A stretch of DNA of 64,000 nucleotides from Mycobacterium conspicuum (lineage in GTDB: Bacteria > Actinomycetota > Actinomycetes > Mycobacteriales > Mycobacteriaceae): assembly GCF_010730195.1 (NCBI RefSeq), contig NZ_AP022613.1, forward strand, positions 1,488,001 to 1,552,000, in the 5' to 3' direction. Below, piece after piece: positions 51,342-59,493 of the stretch (the stretch's first letter is position 1; every line of letters begins with the position of its first letter). The notes under the pieces were generated by a model. It did not search any database, had not been told where the DNA came from, and saw only the letters and a list, made by a program, of their open reading frames with translations. The translations under genes were made by a program, and so were the position numbers.

Positions 51342-53000
51342 GTGGGCACGTCAGATCGTGTGCTGGACGCCTCGGCCCTGCGCGACTGGGCGCACGCCTC
51401 CGTCAGCGATCTGATCACTCACATCGACGAGATCAACCGCCTCAACGTCTTCCCCGTCGCCGATTCCGACACGGGCGCCAACATGTTGTTCACCATGCGT
51501 TCGGCCCTGGCCGAGGCGAATGCCGAGGCGGGTTCCGGGTGCGCCGCCCGGGTCGCGGCCGCCTTGTCCGCCGGTGCGCTCAACGGCGCGCGCGGCAACT
51601 CCGGGGTGATCCTGTCCCAAATCCTGCGGGGCATCGCCGACGTCACCGCGGGCGCGGCCGCCGATGCCGGCGGGGAACTGCGCGAGGTCGACGCCTACCT
51701 GCTCGGGGCCGCTCTGCGCCGGGGGGTCGCTTTGGTCATCACCTCGATGGGCGACGAGGTCCCGGGCACCATCGTCTCGGTGCTGCGCGCCGCCGCCGAC
51801 GCCGTTGGGCAATGCGCCCGGGACGGCTTGGGCGCGGCGGTCGCCGCCGCGGGCGACGCTGCCGTCGTGGCGCTGGAAAAGACGCCGGAGCAGCTGGACG
51901 TCCTCGCCGACGCCGGCGCGGTGGACGCCGGCGGGCGGGGCCTGCTGGTCCTGCTGGACGCGCTGCGCTCGACGGTCACCGGTCAGGCGCCCGTTCGCAC
52001 GGTGTACGAGCCGTCGCCGCGTGCCGAGGCGGCCGACCCCCAGGCAGCGGCCGCCGAACGCCGCGCACCGCAATTCGAGGTGATGTACCTGCTGGACGGG
52101 TGCGACGCCCAAGCGGCCGACACCCTGCGGGATCGGCTCGGCGAGTTGGGCGAATCGGTGGCCATTGCAGAAGCAGCCGAGGCGACCCGCGGCTATTCGG
52201 TGCACGTCCACACCGACGACGCCGGTGCGGCCGTCGAAGCGGGGCTGGCGGCCGGGCGGTTGAGCCGGATCGTGATCTCCGCGCTGACCTCGGGCGCCGC
52301 CGGGCTGCCGGCGGGCGGCTGGACACGGGAACGCGCGGTGCTGGCCGTCGTCGACGGCGCCGGTGCCGCCGACTTGTTCGCCGGGGAGGGCGCCAGCGTG
52401 CTGCAACCCGATGCGTCGGGCATCACCGCGCATCAGCTGGTGCGGGCCGTGGTGGACACGGGGGCGGCGCAGGTCATGGTGCTGCCCAACGGCTACGTGC
52501 CCGCCGAGGAGCTGGTGGCCGGCTGCACCGCCGCGATCGGCTGGGGCATCGACGTGGTGCCGATACCGACGGGATCGATGGTGCAGGGGCTCGCGGCGCT
52601 GGCCGTGCACGAACCGGGCCGCCAGGCCGTCGACGACGGCTACACCATGGCCCGCGCCGCCGGCGCCGCCCGGTACGGATCGGTGCGCATCGCCACCGAG
52701 AGCGCGTTGACCTTCGCGGGCCAGTGCCGGCCCGGCGACGGCCTGGGCATCGCGGGCGACGAGGTGCTGATCGTGGCCGCCGACGTGGCCGCCGCGGCGA
52801 TCGGCCTGCTCGATCTGCTGCTTGCCTCGGGCGGCGACCTGGTCACGGTGCTGGTGGGCGCCGGTGCAGAGCAGGACCCCCACGCCACCGCGGTGGGCGA
52901 CGTCCTGGAAGCCCATGTGCACGACCACCATCCGGGCACCGAGCTGATGATCTACCGCACCGGCCATCGCGGCGACGCGCTGTTGATCGGGGTCGAGTAG
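51342..53000 (+). CDS. FakA-like DAK-domain fatty-acid kinase
   Basis: The protein has 552 residues from GTG 51342 with GGCAGGA just upstream. The N-terminal DhaL/DAK kinase domain has NVFPVADSDTGANMLFTM (Mg-ATP aspartates) and GARGNSGVILSQILRG. The C-terminal half is the FakA middle and EDD-like region (GYSVHVHTDDAGAAVEAG; PNGYVPAEELVAGC). FakA phosphorylates fatty acids bound by FakB/DegV partners; none is nearby. In M. tuberculosis the corresponding region is annotated as two genes (Rv2975c, Rv2974c); here it is one intact frame. recG follows after 2 bp. Confidence 0.9.
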   Translation: MGTSDRVLDASALRDWAHASVSDLITHIDEINRLNVFPVADSDTGANMLFTMRSALAEANAEAGSGCAARVAAALSAGALNGARGNSGVILSQILRGIADVTAGAAADAGGELREVDAYLLGAALRRGVALVITSMGDEVPGTIVSVLRAAADAVGQCARDGLGAAVAAAGDAAVVALEKTPEQLDVLADAGAVDAGGRGLLVLLDALRSTVTGQAPVRTVYEPSPRAEAADPQAAAAERRAPQFEVMYLLDGCDAQAADTLRDRLGELGESVAIAEAAEATRGYSVHVHTDDAGAAVEAGLAAGRLSRIVISALTSGAAGLPAGGWTRERAVLAVVDGAGAADLFAGEGASVLQPDASGITAHQLVRAVVDTGAAQVMVLPNGYVPAEELVAGCTAAIGWGIDVVPIPTGSMVQGLAALAVHEPGRQAVDDGYTMARAAGAARYGSVRIATESALTFAGQCRPGDGLGIAGDEVLIVAADVAAAAIGLLDLLLASGGDLVTVLVGAGAEQDPHATAVGDVLEAHVHDHHPGTELMIYRTGHRGDALLIGVE

Positions 53001-53002
53001 CG

Positions 53003-55210
53003 ATGGCGACACTCACCGACCGGTTGGACTACCTGGTGGGCGGCGACGCCGCCGAGCGACTTGACGAGGTGTTCGGCATCCGCACCGTCGACGACCTGCT
53101 GCGCCACTACCCCCGCACCTACACCGTGGGCACGACGGTGATCGGCCCCGAAGATGAGCAGCCGGAGCCCGGCCAGCACATCACCATCGTCGACACCATC
53201 ACCTCCGCGGCGATGATCACGACGAAGAAGAACCCGAGGAAGAAGATCTTCCGCATCACCGTCGGCTCCGGGCGCGGCGCGGTGACGGCCACCTTCTTCA
53301 ACGCGCACTACATCAGCAGGGACCTCAAAAAGGGCACGCGGGTGATGCTGTCCGGGGAGATCGGCTTCTACAAGAACACCATGCAGCTGACACACCCGGC
53401 GTTCCTCATCCTCGACGGAAGGGCCCGTGGCTCCAACAGCCTGAAAAACCTCGCCAAGACCTCCGAAAACACCCGGGGCGGCGAGCTGGCGATCGAAGAC
53501 TTCGAGTACAGCTTCTTTCCGATCTATCCGGCCAGTGCCAGGTTGCAAAGCTGGGACATCTTCTCCTGCGTGCGCCAAGTGCTCGACATGCTCGATCCAG
53601 TTGAGGACCCGCTGCCGGCGGAACTGGTTGCCGCGCATGGCTTTATCTCCGAAGACGAAGCGTTGCGCGCCATCCATCTCTCCGAGGACGAACAGCTACG
53701 CCGACGGGCCCGCGAGCGGTTGACGTTCGACGAGGCGGTCGGCCTGCAGTGGGCGCTGCTGGCGCGCCGGCACAGCGAGCTGTCCGAGTCCGGGCCGCCG
53801 GCGCCGCCGAGGCCGGACGGCTTGGCGGCAGAACTGTTGCGGCGCTTGCCATTTGAACTGACCGCGGGCCAGCGCGAGGTGCTCGACGTGCTGAGCGACG
53901 GCCTCGCGTCGACGCGGCCGTTGAACCGGCTGCTGCAGGGTGAGGTCGGGTCGGGCAAGACGATCGTCGCGGTGCTGGCGATGCTGCAGCTGGTCGACGC
54001 GGACTACCAATGCGCACTGTTGGCACCAACGGAAGTCCTTGCCGCACAACATGTTCGGTCGATCTCCGACGTCCTGGGTCCGTTGGCCATGGGCGGCCAG
54101 TTGGGCGGGGCGGACAATGCCGCCCGCGTGGCGCTGCTCAGCGGCTCGATGACGGCAGCCCAGAAGAAGCAGCTGCGGGCCGAGATCGCCGCGGGCCAGG
54201 TGGACATCGTCGTCGGCACCCACGCCCTACTGCAGGACGCGGTGGAATTCCACAACCTGGGCATGGTGGTGGTCGACGAGCAACACCGCTTCGGGGTGGA
54301 GCAGCGAGATCGATTGCGGGCCAAGGCCCGTGCGGGAATCACCCCGCATCTGCTGGTGATGACGGCCACGCCAATACCGCGCACGGTGGCGCTCACGGTC
54401 TACGGCGACCTGGAAACCCTGACGCTGCGCGAACTTCCGCGTGGACGCCAGCCGATCACCAGCAGGACGATTTTCATCCGCGACAAGCCCGCGTGGCTGG
54501 ACCGGGCCTGGCAGCGCATCATCGAGGAGGTCGCCGCCGGGCGGCAGGCCTACGTGGTGACGCCCCGCATCGACGAGAGCGACGAGCCGGAGAAGGAAGG
54601 CGCGCGACCGTCGGAAACCGCCGTGGGCCTTTATGCCCGACTGCGATCCGGTGAGCTGGCCAACCTGAGGCTCGGACTCATGCACGGGCGGCTGTCCGCC
54701 GACGAGAAGGACGCCGTGATGGCGGGTTTCCGTGCGGGCGACATCGATGTCCTGGTGTGCACCACCGTCATTGAGGTCGGCGTCGACGTCCCCAACGCCA
54801 CCGTGATGTTGGTGATGGATGCCGAACGGTTCGGCATCAGCCAGCTGCACCAGCTGCGCGGTCGCATCGGTCGCGGCGAGCACCCCAGCCTGTGCCTGCT
54901 GGCCAGCTGGGTCGGGCCGGGGTCGGCGGGCGGCCGGCGACTGTCCGCGGTCGCCGACACCATGGACGGGTTCGCGCTCGCCGACCTGGACCTCAAGGAA
55001 CGCAAGGAAGGAGATGTGTTGGGCCGCAACCAATCCGGCCGGGCGATCACGTTGCGCCTGCTGTCGCTGGCCGACCATCTGGCCCTGATCGAAGCCGCTC
55101 GCGACTTCTGCGCAAGTGCCTACCAGGAGACCAGCCCGCACCCCGGATTGACCGCGCTGGCAGCACGATTCACCGACACCGACCGCATCGAGTACATGGA
55201 CAAATCGTGA
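53003..55210 (+). CDS. recG: ATP-dependent DNA helicase RecG
   Basis: The protein has 735 residues from ATG 53003. An N-terminal wedge/OB domain precedes a superfamily 2 helicase core with Walker A GEVGSGKT (about 312-319), DEQH box (about 425), TATPIPRT and the motif VI region QLRGRIGRGEHPSLCLL. RecG remodels stalled forks and Holliday junctions. An insertion of basic residues (TTKKNPRKKIFR, about residue 73) sits in the wedge. It is coupled to the fakA-like gene (2-bp gap) and overlaps the HNH gene (GTGA). Confidence 0.97.
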   Translation: MATLTDRLDYLVGGDAAERLDEVFGIRTVDDLLRHYPRTYTVGTTVIGPEDEQPEPGQHITIVDTITSAAMITTKKNPRKKIFRITVGSGRGAVTATFFNAHYISRDLKKGTRVMLSGEIGFYKNTMQLTHPAFLILDGRARGSNSLKNLAKTSENTRGGELAIEDFEYSFFPIYPASARLQSWDIFSCVRQVLDMLDPVEDPLPAELVAAHGFISEDEALRAIHLSEDEQLRRRARERLTFDEAVGLQWALLARRHSELSESGPPAPPRPDGLAAELLRRLPFELTAGQREVLDVLSDGLASTRPLNRLLQGEVGSGKTIVAVLAMLQLVDADYQCALLAPTEVLAAQHVRSISDVLGPLAMGGQLGGADNAARVALLSGSMTAAQKKQLRAEIAAGQVDIVVGTHALLQDAVEFHNLGMVVVDEQHRFGVEQRDRLRAKARAGITPHLLVMTATPIPRTVALTVYGDLETLTLRELPRGRQPITSRTIFIRDKPAWLDRAWQRIIEEVAAGRQAYVVTPRIDESDEPEKEGARPSETAVGLYARLRSGELANLRLGLMHGRLSADEKDAVMAGFRAGDIDVLVCTTVIEVGVDVPNATVMLVMDAERFGISQLHQLRGRIGRGEHPSLCLLASWVGPGSAGGRRLSAVADTMDGFALADLDLKERKEGDVLGRNQSGRAITLRLLSLADHLALIEAARDFCASAYQETSPHPGLTALAARFTDTDRIEYMDKS

Positions 55211-55920
55211 ACCGCAAAGTCCTGCTGTGGTTGTCCGCGACCGCGTTGCTCGCGGTGCTGGTGGCCTATCAGACGTGGGGATCGTCGACGGCCAGGCATG
55301 CCGGCGAGGTCGCTGCGCGCGCCGACGTCCCCACCGTCGCTCCGGGTACCGACGTGCTCGCCGGGGTCGGCGTGGTGCCGATGCGGGTGCACCGCTACGA
55401 CTACCACCGGACGGCGTTCGGCGACGCCTGGACCGACGACAACGACGCCCCGCTCGGGCACAACGGGTGCGACACCCGCGACGACATCCTCAACCGCGAT
55501 CTCGTCGACAAGACCTACGTCTCGATCAAGCGGTGCCCGGACGCGGTGGCCACCGGCACCCTGCACGACCCGTACACCAACACCACCATCGCGTTTCAGC
55601 GCGGCGCCAAGGTGGGCGAATCGGTGCAGATCGACCACATCGTTCCGCTGGCCTACGCCTGGGACATGGGCGCGTCGGGCTGGCCGGATGCCGAGCGGGT
55701 GCGCTTCGCCAACGACCCGGCGAACCTGCTGGCCGTGCAGGGCCAGGCTAATCAGGACAAGGGCGATCTGCCGCCGGGACGGTGGATGCCGCCGAACACG
55801 GCGTTCGCGTGCCAATACGCCATGCAGTTCATCACGGTAGTGCGCGGTTACGCGCTGCCGGTGGATCAGGAGTCGTCGAACGTGTTGCGTCAGGCCGCCG
55901 GCACCTGCCCGACGGGGTGA
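55207..55920 (+). CDS. Membrane-anchored or secreted HNH (DUF1524-like) nuclease
   Basis: The protein has 237 residues from GTG 55207. An N-terminal hydrophobic helix (VLLWLSATALLAVLVAYQTW) targets it outside the cytoplasm. The HNH/DUF1524 core is VQIDHIVPLAYAWDMGA then FANDPANLLAVQGQANQDKGD, with the DH and N residues expected for a metal-dependent nuclease. Cysteines (GCDTRDD, IKRCPD, FACQY, GTCPTG) may form disulfides. It corresponds to Rv2972c. The role of a secreted nuclease here is unknown. Confidence 0.88.
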   Translation: MNRKVLLWLSATALLAVLVAYQTWGSSTARHAGEVAARADVPTVAPGTDVLAGVGVVPMRVHRYDYHRTAFGDAWTDDNDAPLGHNGCDTRDDILNRDLVDKTYVSIKRCPDAVATGTLHDPYTNTTIAFQRGAKVGESVQIDHIVPLAYAWDMGASGWPDAERVRFANDPANLLAVQGQANQDKGDLPPGRWMPPNTAFACQYAMQFITVVRGYALPVDQESSNVLRQAAGTCPTG

Positions 55921-55921
55921 A

Positions 55922-56764
55922 CTAACCGACGTACGTCTCCGGGTCCTCGCGCAGCCGGGTGCCGTCGTCGAGCGCGTTGATCGCGTCCATGTGCTCGGCG
56001 GCCAATTCGAAATCGAAAATGTCCAGATTGCTGGCGATGTGCTCGGCGTTGGCCGAACGGAACACCGCCGCGTTACCCAACTGCAGGTTCCACCGCAGCA
56101 GCACCTGCGCCGGCGTCTTGCCGTATTGGCCGGCGACGGACGTCACCGTCGGGTGGTCCATCAGCCGGCCCAGGGCCAGCGGGGTGTAGGACTGCGTGAC
56201 GACGTTGTGCTGGGCGTTGGCCTTACGCATCGCGTCCTGGTTGAGCAGCGGGTGCAGCTCGATCTGGTTGACCGCCGGTGTGACGAAGCTGAGGTCGATA
56301 ACCATCTCGAGATGCTCGTCGGTGAAGTTGGCCACGCCGATCGAACGGACCTGGCCGTCGCCGCGGAGTTGGATCAGCCCGCCCCAGGAGTCGACGTACT
56401 TGCCGAGCGACGCGGCCGGCCAGTGCACCAGGTACAGGTCGAGGTAGTCCAGGCCGAGGCGCTCCATGCTGGCGCCGCAGGCGGCCACGGCGTTGGACAG
56501 ACCCTGGTCGGCGATGGCCAGCTTGGTGGTGACGAACAACTCGGCGCGCGGAATGCCCGAGGCCGCGATCGCCCGCCCGACGGCGGCCTCGTTGCCATAG
56601 GACGCGGCGGTGTCGATCAGCCGGCAGCCCATTTCCAGCGCGGCCGACACGGCGCGTTCGGCCTCGTCCTCGGACAATTCGCCGACCCCGACGCCAAGGA
56701 CCGGCATCGTGTTCTCGTCATTGAGAGCTATTGATGGAATGTTGGCGCCCGATTGGCCGGCCAC
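55922..56764 (-). CDS. Aldo/keto reductase (Rv2971-like)
   Basis: This AKR of about 280 residues has MPVLGVGVGELSEDEAERAV, GCRLIDTAASYGNEAAVGRAI with catalytic Asp and Tyr, TTKLAI with catalytic Lys, and LYLVHWP with catalytic His. NADPH contacts lie in the VFRSANAEHIASN region. The M. tuberculosis homologue reduces dicarbonyls and is considered important for growth. I chose GTG 56764 by comparison with that homologue; GTG 56773 is also possible. It is convergent with the HNH gene (1-bp gap) and divergent from lipN. Confidence 0.93.
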   Translation of the reverse strand: MAGQSGANIPSIALNDENTMPVLGVGVGELSEDEAERAVSAALEMGCRLIDTAASYGNEAAVGRAIAASGIPRAELFVTTKLAIADQGLSNAVAACGASMERLGLDYLDLYLVHWPAASLGKYVDSWGGLIQLRGDGQVRSIGVANFTDEHLEMVIDLSFVTPAVNQIELHPLLNQDAMRKANAQHNVVTQSYTPLALGRLMDHPTVTSVAGQYGKTPAQVLLRWNLQLGNAAVFRSANAEHIASNLDIFDFELAAEHMDAINALDDGTRLREDPETYVG

Positions 56765-56808
56765 TAGGTTCACCTGCCTGAGAAAAAATTCGATGGGACT
56801 CGTGAGGT

Positions 56809-56820
56809 CGTGAAATCACG
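56809..56820. promoter_or_regulatory. Short palindrome in the AKR/lipN divergent region
   Basis: CGTGAAATCACG is a perfect 5-bp inverted repeat around AA, 45 bp upstream of the aldo/keto reductase start. It may be an operator; no regulator is adjacent. Confidence 0.3.
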
Positions 56821-56969
56821 ATAGTACCGAGCGGAACATGCCAGGTGGCGCACGCACGTGCGGGTGTTGGCCCCAATTTTCGAGGTATTCGCCCGGCCCG
56901 CTCAGCACGTAGAGTTGGTCGCGGCGCGCCTGAAGGGCGCGCGCGGGGGAGTTTTTAAGGGAGCAGCGC

Positions 56970-58100
56970 ATGACCAAGGGTCCGCCAGGGGCGCCGGTTC
57001 TCACTCTTGGCGCGAAGGGCGCACCCACGCGGTTGACCAGCCGTTTGCAAGGTGTGGTCACCAGCGTCGGGGTCAAGGTGATCCCGTGGGTGCCGCCCGG
57101 CGCCGCGCGGGTGCTGTCGGGCGGGCGTGCGGTGATCATCGACGGCAACACGCTCGACCCGACGCTGCAGCTGATGCTGTCGGGTTTGCACGCCGTCGGC
57201 ATCGACGGCCTGGCCATCGACGACGATGTGGCCGTGTCCCGGGCCCAGATGCGGGAAATGGTCGTCGGCATGCCGGGGCCGCAGATTCACGTCACCGTCG
57301 ACGACCTCGCGCTGCCCGGCCCCGCCGGTGAGATCCCGGCGCGCCACTACCGCCCGGCCACCGGCCCCGACACCGACCAAGCGACGGACCTGCTGGTCTT
57401 CTACCACGGCGGCGGCTGGTCGCTCGGCGATCTGGACACCTATGACGCGCTGTGCCGGTTGACCTGTCGCGACGCCGGCATTCAGGTGCTGTCGATCGAC
57501 TATCGGCTGGCTCCCGAGCACCCGGCGCCCGCCGCGATCGAGGATGCCTATGCGGCGTTTGAGTGGGCGTACGAACACGGCGCCGAGCTCGGCGCGAGAC
57601 CCGGACGGGTCGCGGTCGGCGGGGACAGCGCCGGCGGCAACCTGGCGGCGGTGGTGTGCCAGTTGGCGCGCGACGCGGGTGGGCCCGCCCCCATCCTGCA
57701 GTGGCTGCTCTATCCGCGTACCGACTTCACCGCGCAGACGCGGTCGCTGGGCCTGTTCGCCAGCGGGTTCCTGCTGACCAAACGGGACATGGATTTCTTC
57801 GAGTCGCAATATTTGAGGGGGTCCGGCCTCGACAAGACCGATCCCCGGGTGTCGCCGGCGCGAGCCGAGTCGCTGTCCGGGCTGGCGCCGGCGCTCATCG
57901 CGGTCGCGGGTTTCGACCCGCTGCGCGACGAAGGCGAGAGCTACGCCGCGGCGTTGCGGGCCGCCGGGACCCCGGTCGACCTGCGTGCCCTGGGTTCGCT
58001 GACCCACGGCTTCGCCAATCTGTTTCCGCTCGGGGGCGGCATCGCCACCGCGACCGCCGAGCTGATTTCGGCTTTGCGGGCTCACCTCAGCCGGGCGTAG
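56970..58100 (+). CDS. lipN: Esterase/lipase LipN, HSL family
   Basis: This 376-residue protein belongs to the hormone-sensitive lipase family: oxyanion motif YHGGGWSLGD (about residue 145), nucleophile GDSAGGNLAA (about 215-224), acid in VAGFDPLRDEGE and His in LTHGFANLF. The N-terminal ~110 residues form a cap region. The M. tuberculosis homologue LipN hydrolyses short-chain esters. AAGGGAG lies about 7 nt before the ATG. A 7-bp GC hairpin (56924-56942) lies just upstream of it. Confidence 0.95.
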   Translation: MTKGPPGAPVLTLGAKGAPTRLTSRLQGVVTSVGVKVIPWVPPGAARVLSGGRAVIIDGNTLDPTLQLMLSGLHAVGIDGLAIDDDVAVSRAQMREMVVGMPGPQIHVTVDDLALPGPAGEIPARHYRPATGPDTDQATDLLVFYHGGGWSLGDLDTYDALCRLTCRDAGIQVLSIDYRLAPEHPAPAAIEDAYAAFEWAYEHGAELGARPGRVAVGGDSAGGNLAAVVCQLARDAGGPAPILQWLLYPRTDFTAQTRSLGLFASGFLLTKRDMDFFESQYLRGSGLDKTDPRVSPARAESLSGLAPALIAVAGFDPLRDEGESYAAALRAAGTPVDLRALGSLTHGFANLFPLGGGIATATAELISALRAHLSRA

Positions 58101-58112
58101 GCGCGGCGCCGG

Positions 58113-58118
58113 TACTCT
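58113..58118 (+). promoter_or_regulatory. Leaderless -10 box of the dsbA-vkor unit
   Basis: TACTCT ends 7 nt before GTG 58126, in a 25-bp gap after lipN without a ribosome site. Confidence 0.45.
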
Positions 58119-58125
58119 CTAACCC

Positions 58126-58887
58126 GTGGCCGACAAACCCAAACGCCCCCCGCGCATCGACGTGACGTCCGCCGGCCGTAGCTCCAGCCGGCTCATCCCG
58201 ATCGCCGCCACCGCGGTGGTCGTGCTGCTCTTGGTTGGCATCGTCTGGTATGTGATGGCGCACAAGAAGCCGGCGCCCGTCGCCGGGGGCTCCGGCGACG
58301 CGGTGCGGGTGACGTCGGGCAAGCTGATCACCCAGCCCGGCAGCACCAACCCCAAGGTGGTGGTGTCCTTCTACGAGGACTTCCTGTGTCCGGCGTGCGG
58401 CGACTTCGAGCGGAAGTACGGGTCGACGGTGTCCAAGCTCATCGACACCGGCGCCATCGCGGCGGATTACTCGATGGTGTCCATTCTGGACAGCCCGCGG
58501 AACCAGAACTATTCCTCGCGGGCGGGCGCGGCGTCGATGTGCGTCGCCGACGAGTCCATCGATGCGTACCGCCGTTTCCATACGGCGTTGTACAGCAAGG
58601 GCATTCAGCCCGACGAGCGCGGACCGAACTTCCCCGACAACGCGAAACTGATCGAACTCGCGCGCGAAGCCGGGGTGGTGGGCAAGGTCCCGGACTGCAT
58701 CAACAGCGGCAAGTATCTCGACAAGGTCAAGGGGGCGGCCGCGGCCGCCAAGATCAACGCGACCCCGACGATCAAGATCAACGGGAACGACTACGAGCCG
58801 ACGACGCCCGACGCGCTGGTCGCGGCCGTCAAGCAGATCGTGGGTGACGTTCCCGGCATTGACAACCCCGTCGCGCCCGCGGCCTGA
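58126..58887 (+). CDS. DsbA-like membrane-anchored thiol oxidase
   Basis: The protein has 253 residues from GTG 58126. One membrane helix (residues 22-45) anchors a periplasmic thioredoxin-fold domain with active site CPAC (C88, C91, in DFLCPACGDFE) and a cis-Pro segment NATPTIKING. It introduces disulfides into exported proteins and is re-oxidized by the VKOR encoded next. It corresponds to Rv2969c. Two further cysteines (ASMCVADES and VPDCINSG) may form a structural bond, as in mycobacterial DsbA. Confidence 0.95.
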   Translation: MADKPKRPPRIDVTSAGRSSSRLIPIAATAVVVLLLVGIVWYVMAHKKPAPVAGGSGDAVRVTSGKLITQPGSTNPKVVVSFYEDFLCPACGDFERKYGSTVSKLIDTGAIAADYSMVSILDSPRNQNYSSRAGAASMCVADESIDAYRRFHTALYSKGIQPDERGPNFPDNAKLIELAREAGVVGKVPDCINSGKYLDKVKGAAAAAKINATPTIKINGNDYEPTTPDALVAAVKQIVGDVPGIDNPVAPAA

Positions 58888-59468
58888 TGACCGAACGCGT
58901 ATCGGGGCCCAGCGCGTTGTGGGTGCTGATCGCGGGGGTTGCCGGCCTGGTCGCGTCGATGGCGCTGACCATCGACAAGTTCAAACTGCTGCTCAACCCC
59001 AACTACGTGCCGTCCTGCAACATCAACCCGATCGTGTCCTGCGGCTCGGTGATGGCGACGCCGCAGGCGTCACTGTTGGGCTTTCCCAACCCGCTGCTCG
59101 GCATCATCGGCTTCACCGTGGTGCTGGTGACCGGCGTGCTGGCGGTCGCGAAAGTGACTCTGCCGCAGTGGTATTGGATCGGGCTATCGGTCGGAACGCT
59201 GGTCGGTGCGGTGCTGGTGCACTGGCTGATCTTTCAGAGCCTGTACCGCATCGGCGCGCTGTGCCCCTACTGCATGGTGGTGTGGGCGATCACCATCCCG
59301 CTACTCGTGGTGTTGGCGTCCATCGTGTTTCGGCCGGCGGTGGACCGCGGCGGCGCCCTGGCGCGGGTGGGATACCAATGGCGGTGGTCCATCGTCACAC
59401 TGTGGTTCACCGCGGTGATCCTGTTGATCATGGTGAGGTTCTGGGACTATTGGTCGACGCTCTGGTGA
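58887..59468 (+). CDS. Vitamin K epoxide reductase homologue (VKOR)
   Basis: This 193-residue membrane protein has about five helices. Loop cysteines C44 and C52 (PSCNINPIVSCG) and the quinone-side CPYC motif (C126, C129) are in place. It re-oxidizes the DsbA-like partner and passes electrons to menaquinone, replacing DsbB. The ATG shares one base with the DsbA stop. It corresponds to Rv2968c. Together the two genes form a complete oxidative folding pathway. Confidence 0.96.
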   Translation: MTERVSGPSALWVLIAGVAGLVASMALTIDKFKLLLNPNYVPSCNINPIVSCGSVMATPQASLLGFPNPLLGIIGFTVVLVTGVLAVAKVTLPQWYWIGLSVGTLVGAVLVHWLIFQSLYRIGALCPYCMVVWAITIPLLVVLASIVFRPAVDRGGALARVGYQWRWSIVTLWFTAVILLIMVRFWDYWSTLW

Positions 59469-59493
59469 CACCAGCGGCGCTAGGAGGCTGCCC

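Noticed and set aside
56924..56956. 7-bp GC hairpin followed by T5 upstream of lipN as a riboswitch or attenuator
   Set aside because: The T run starts about 9 nt after the stem, and no leader peptide or known aptamer is visible. Chance GC pairing is likely.
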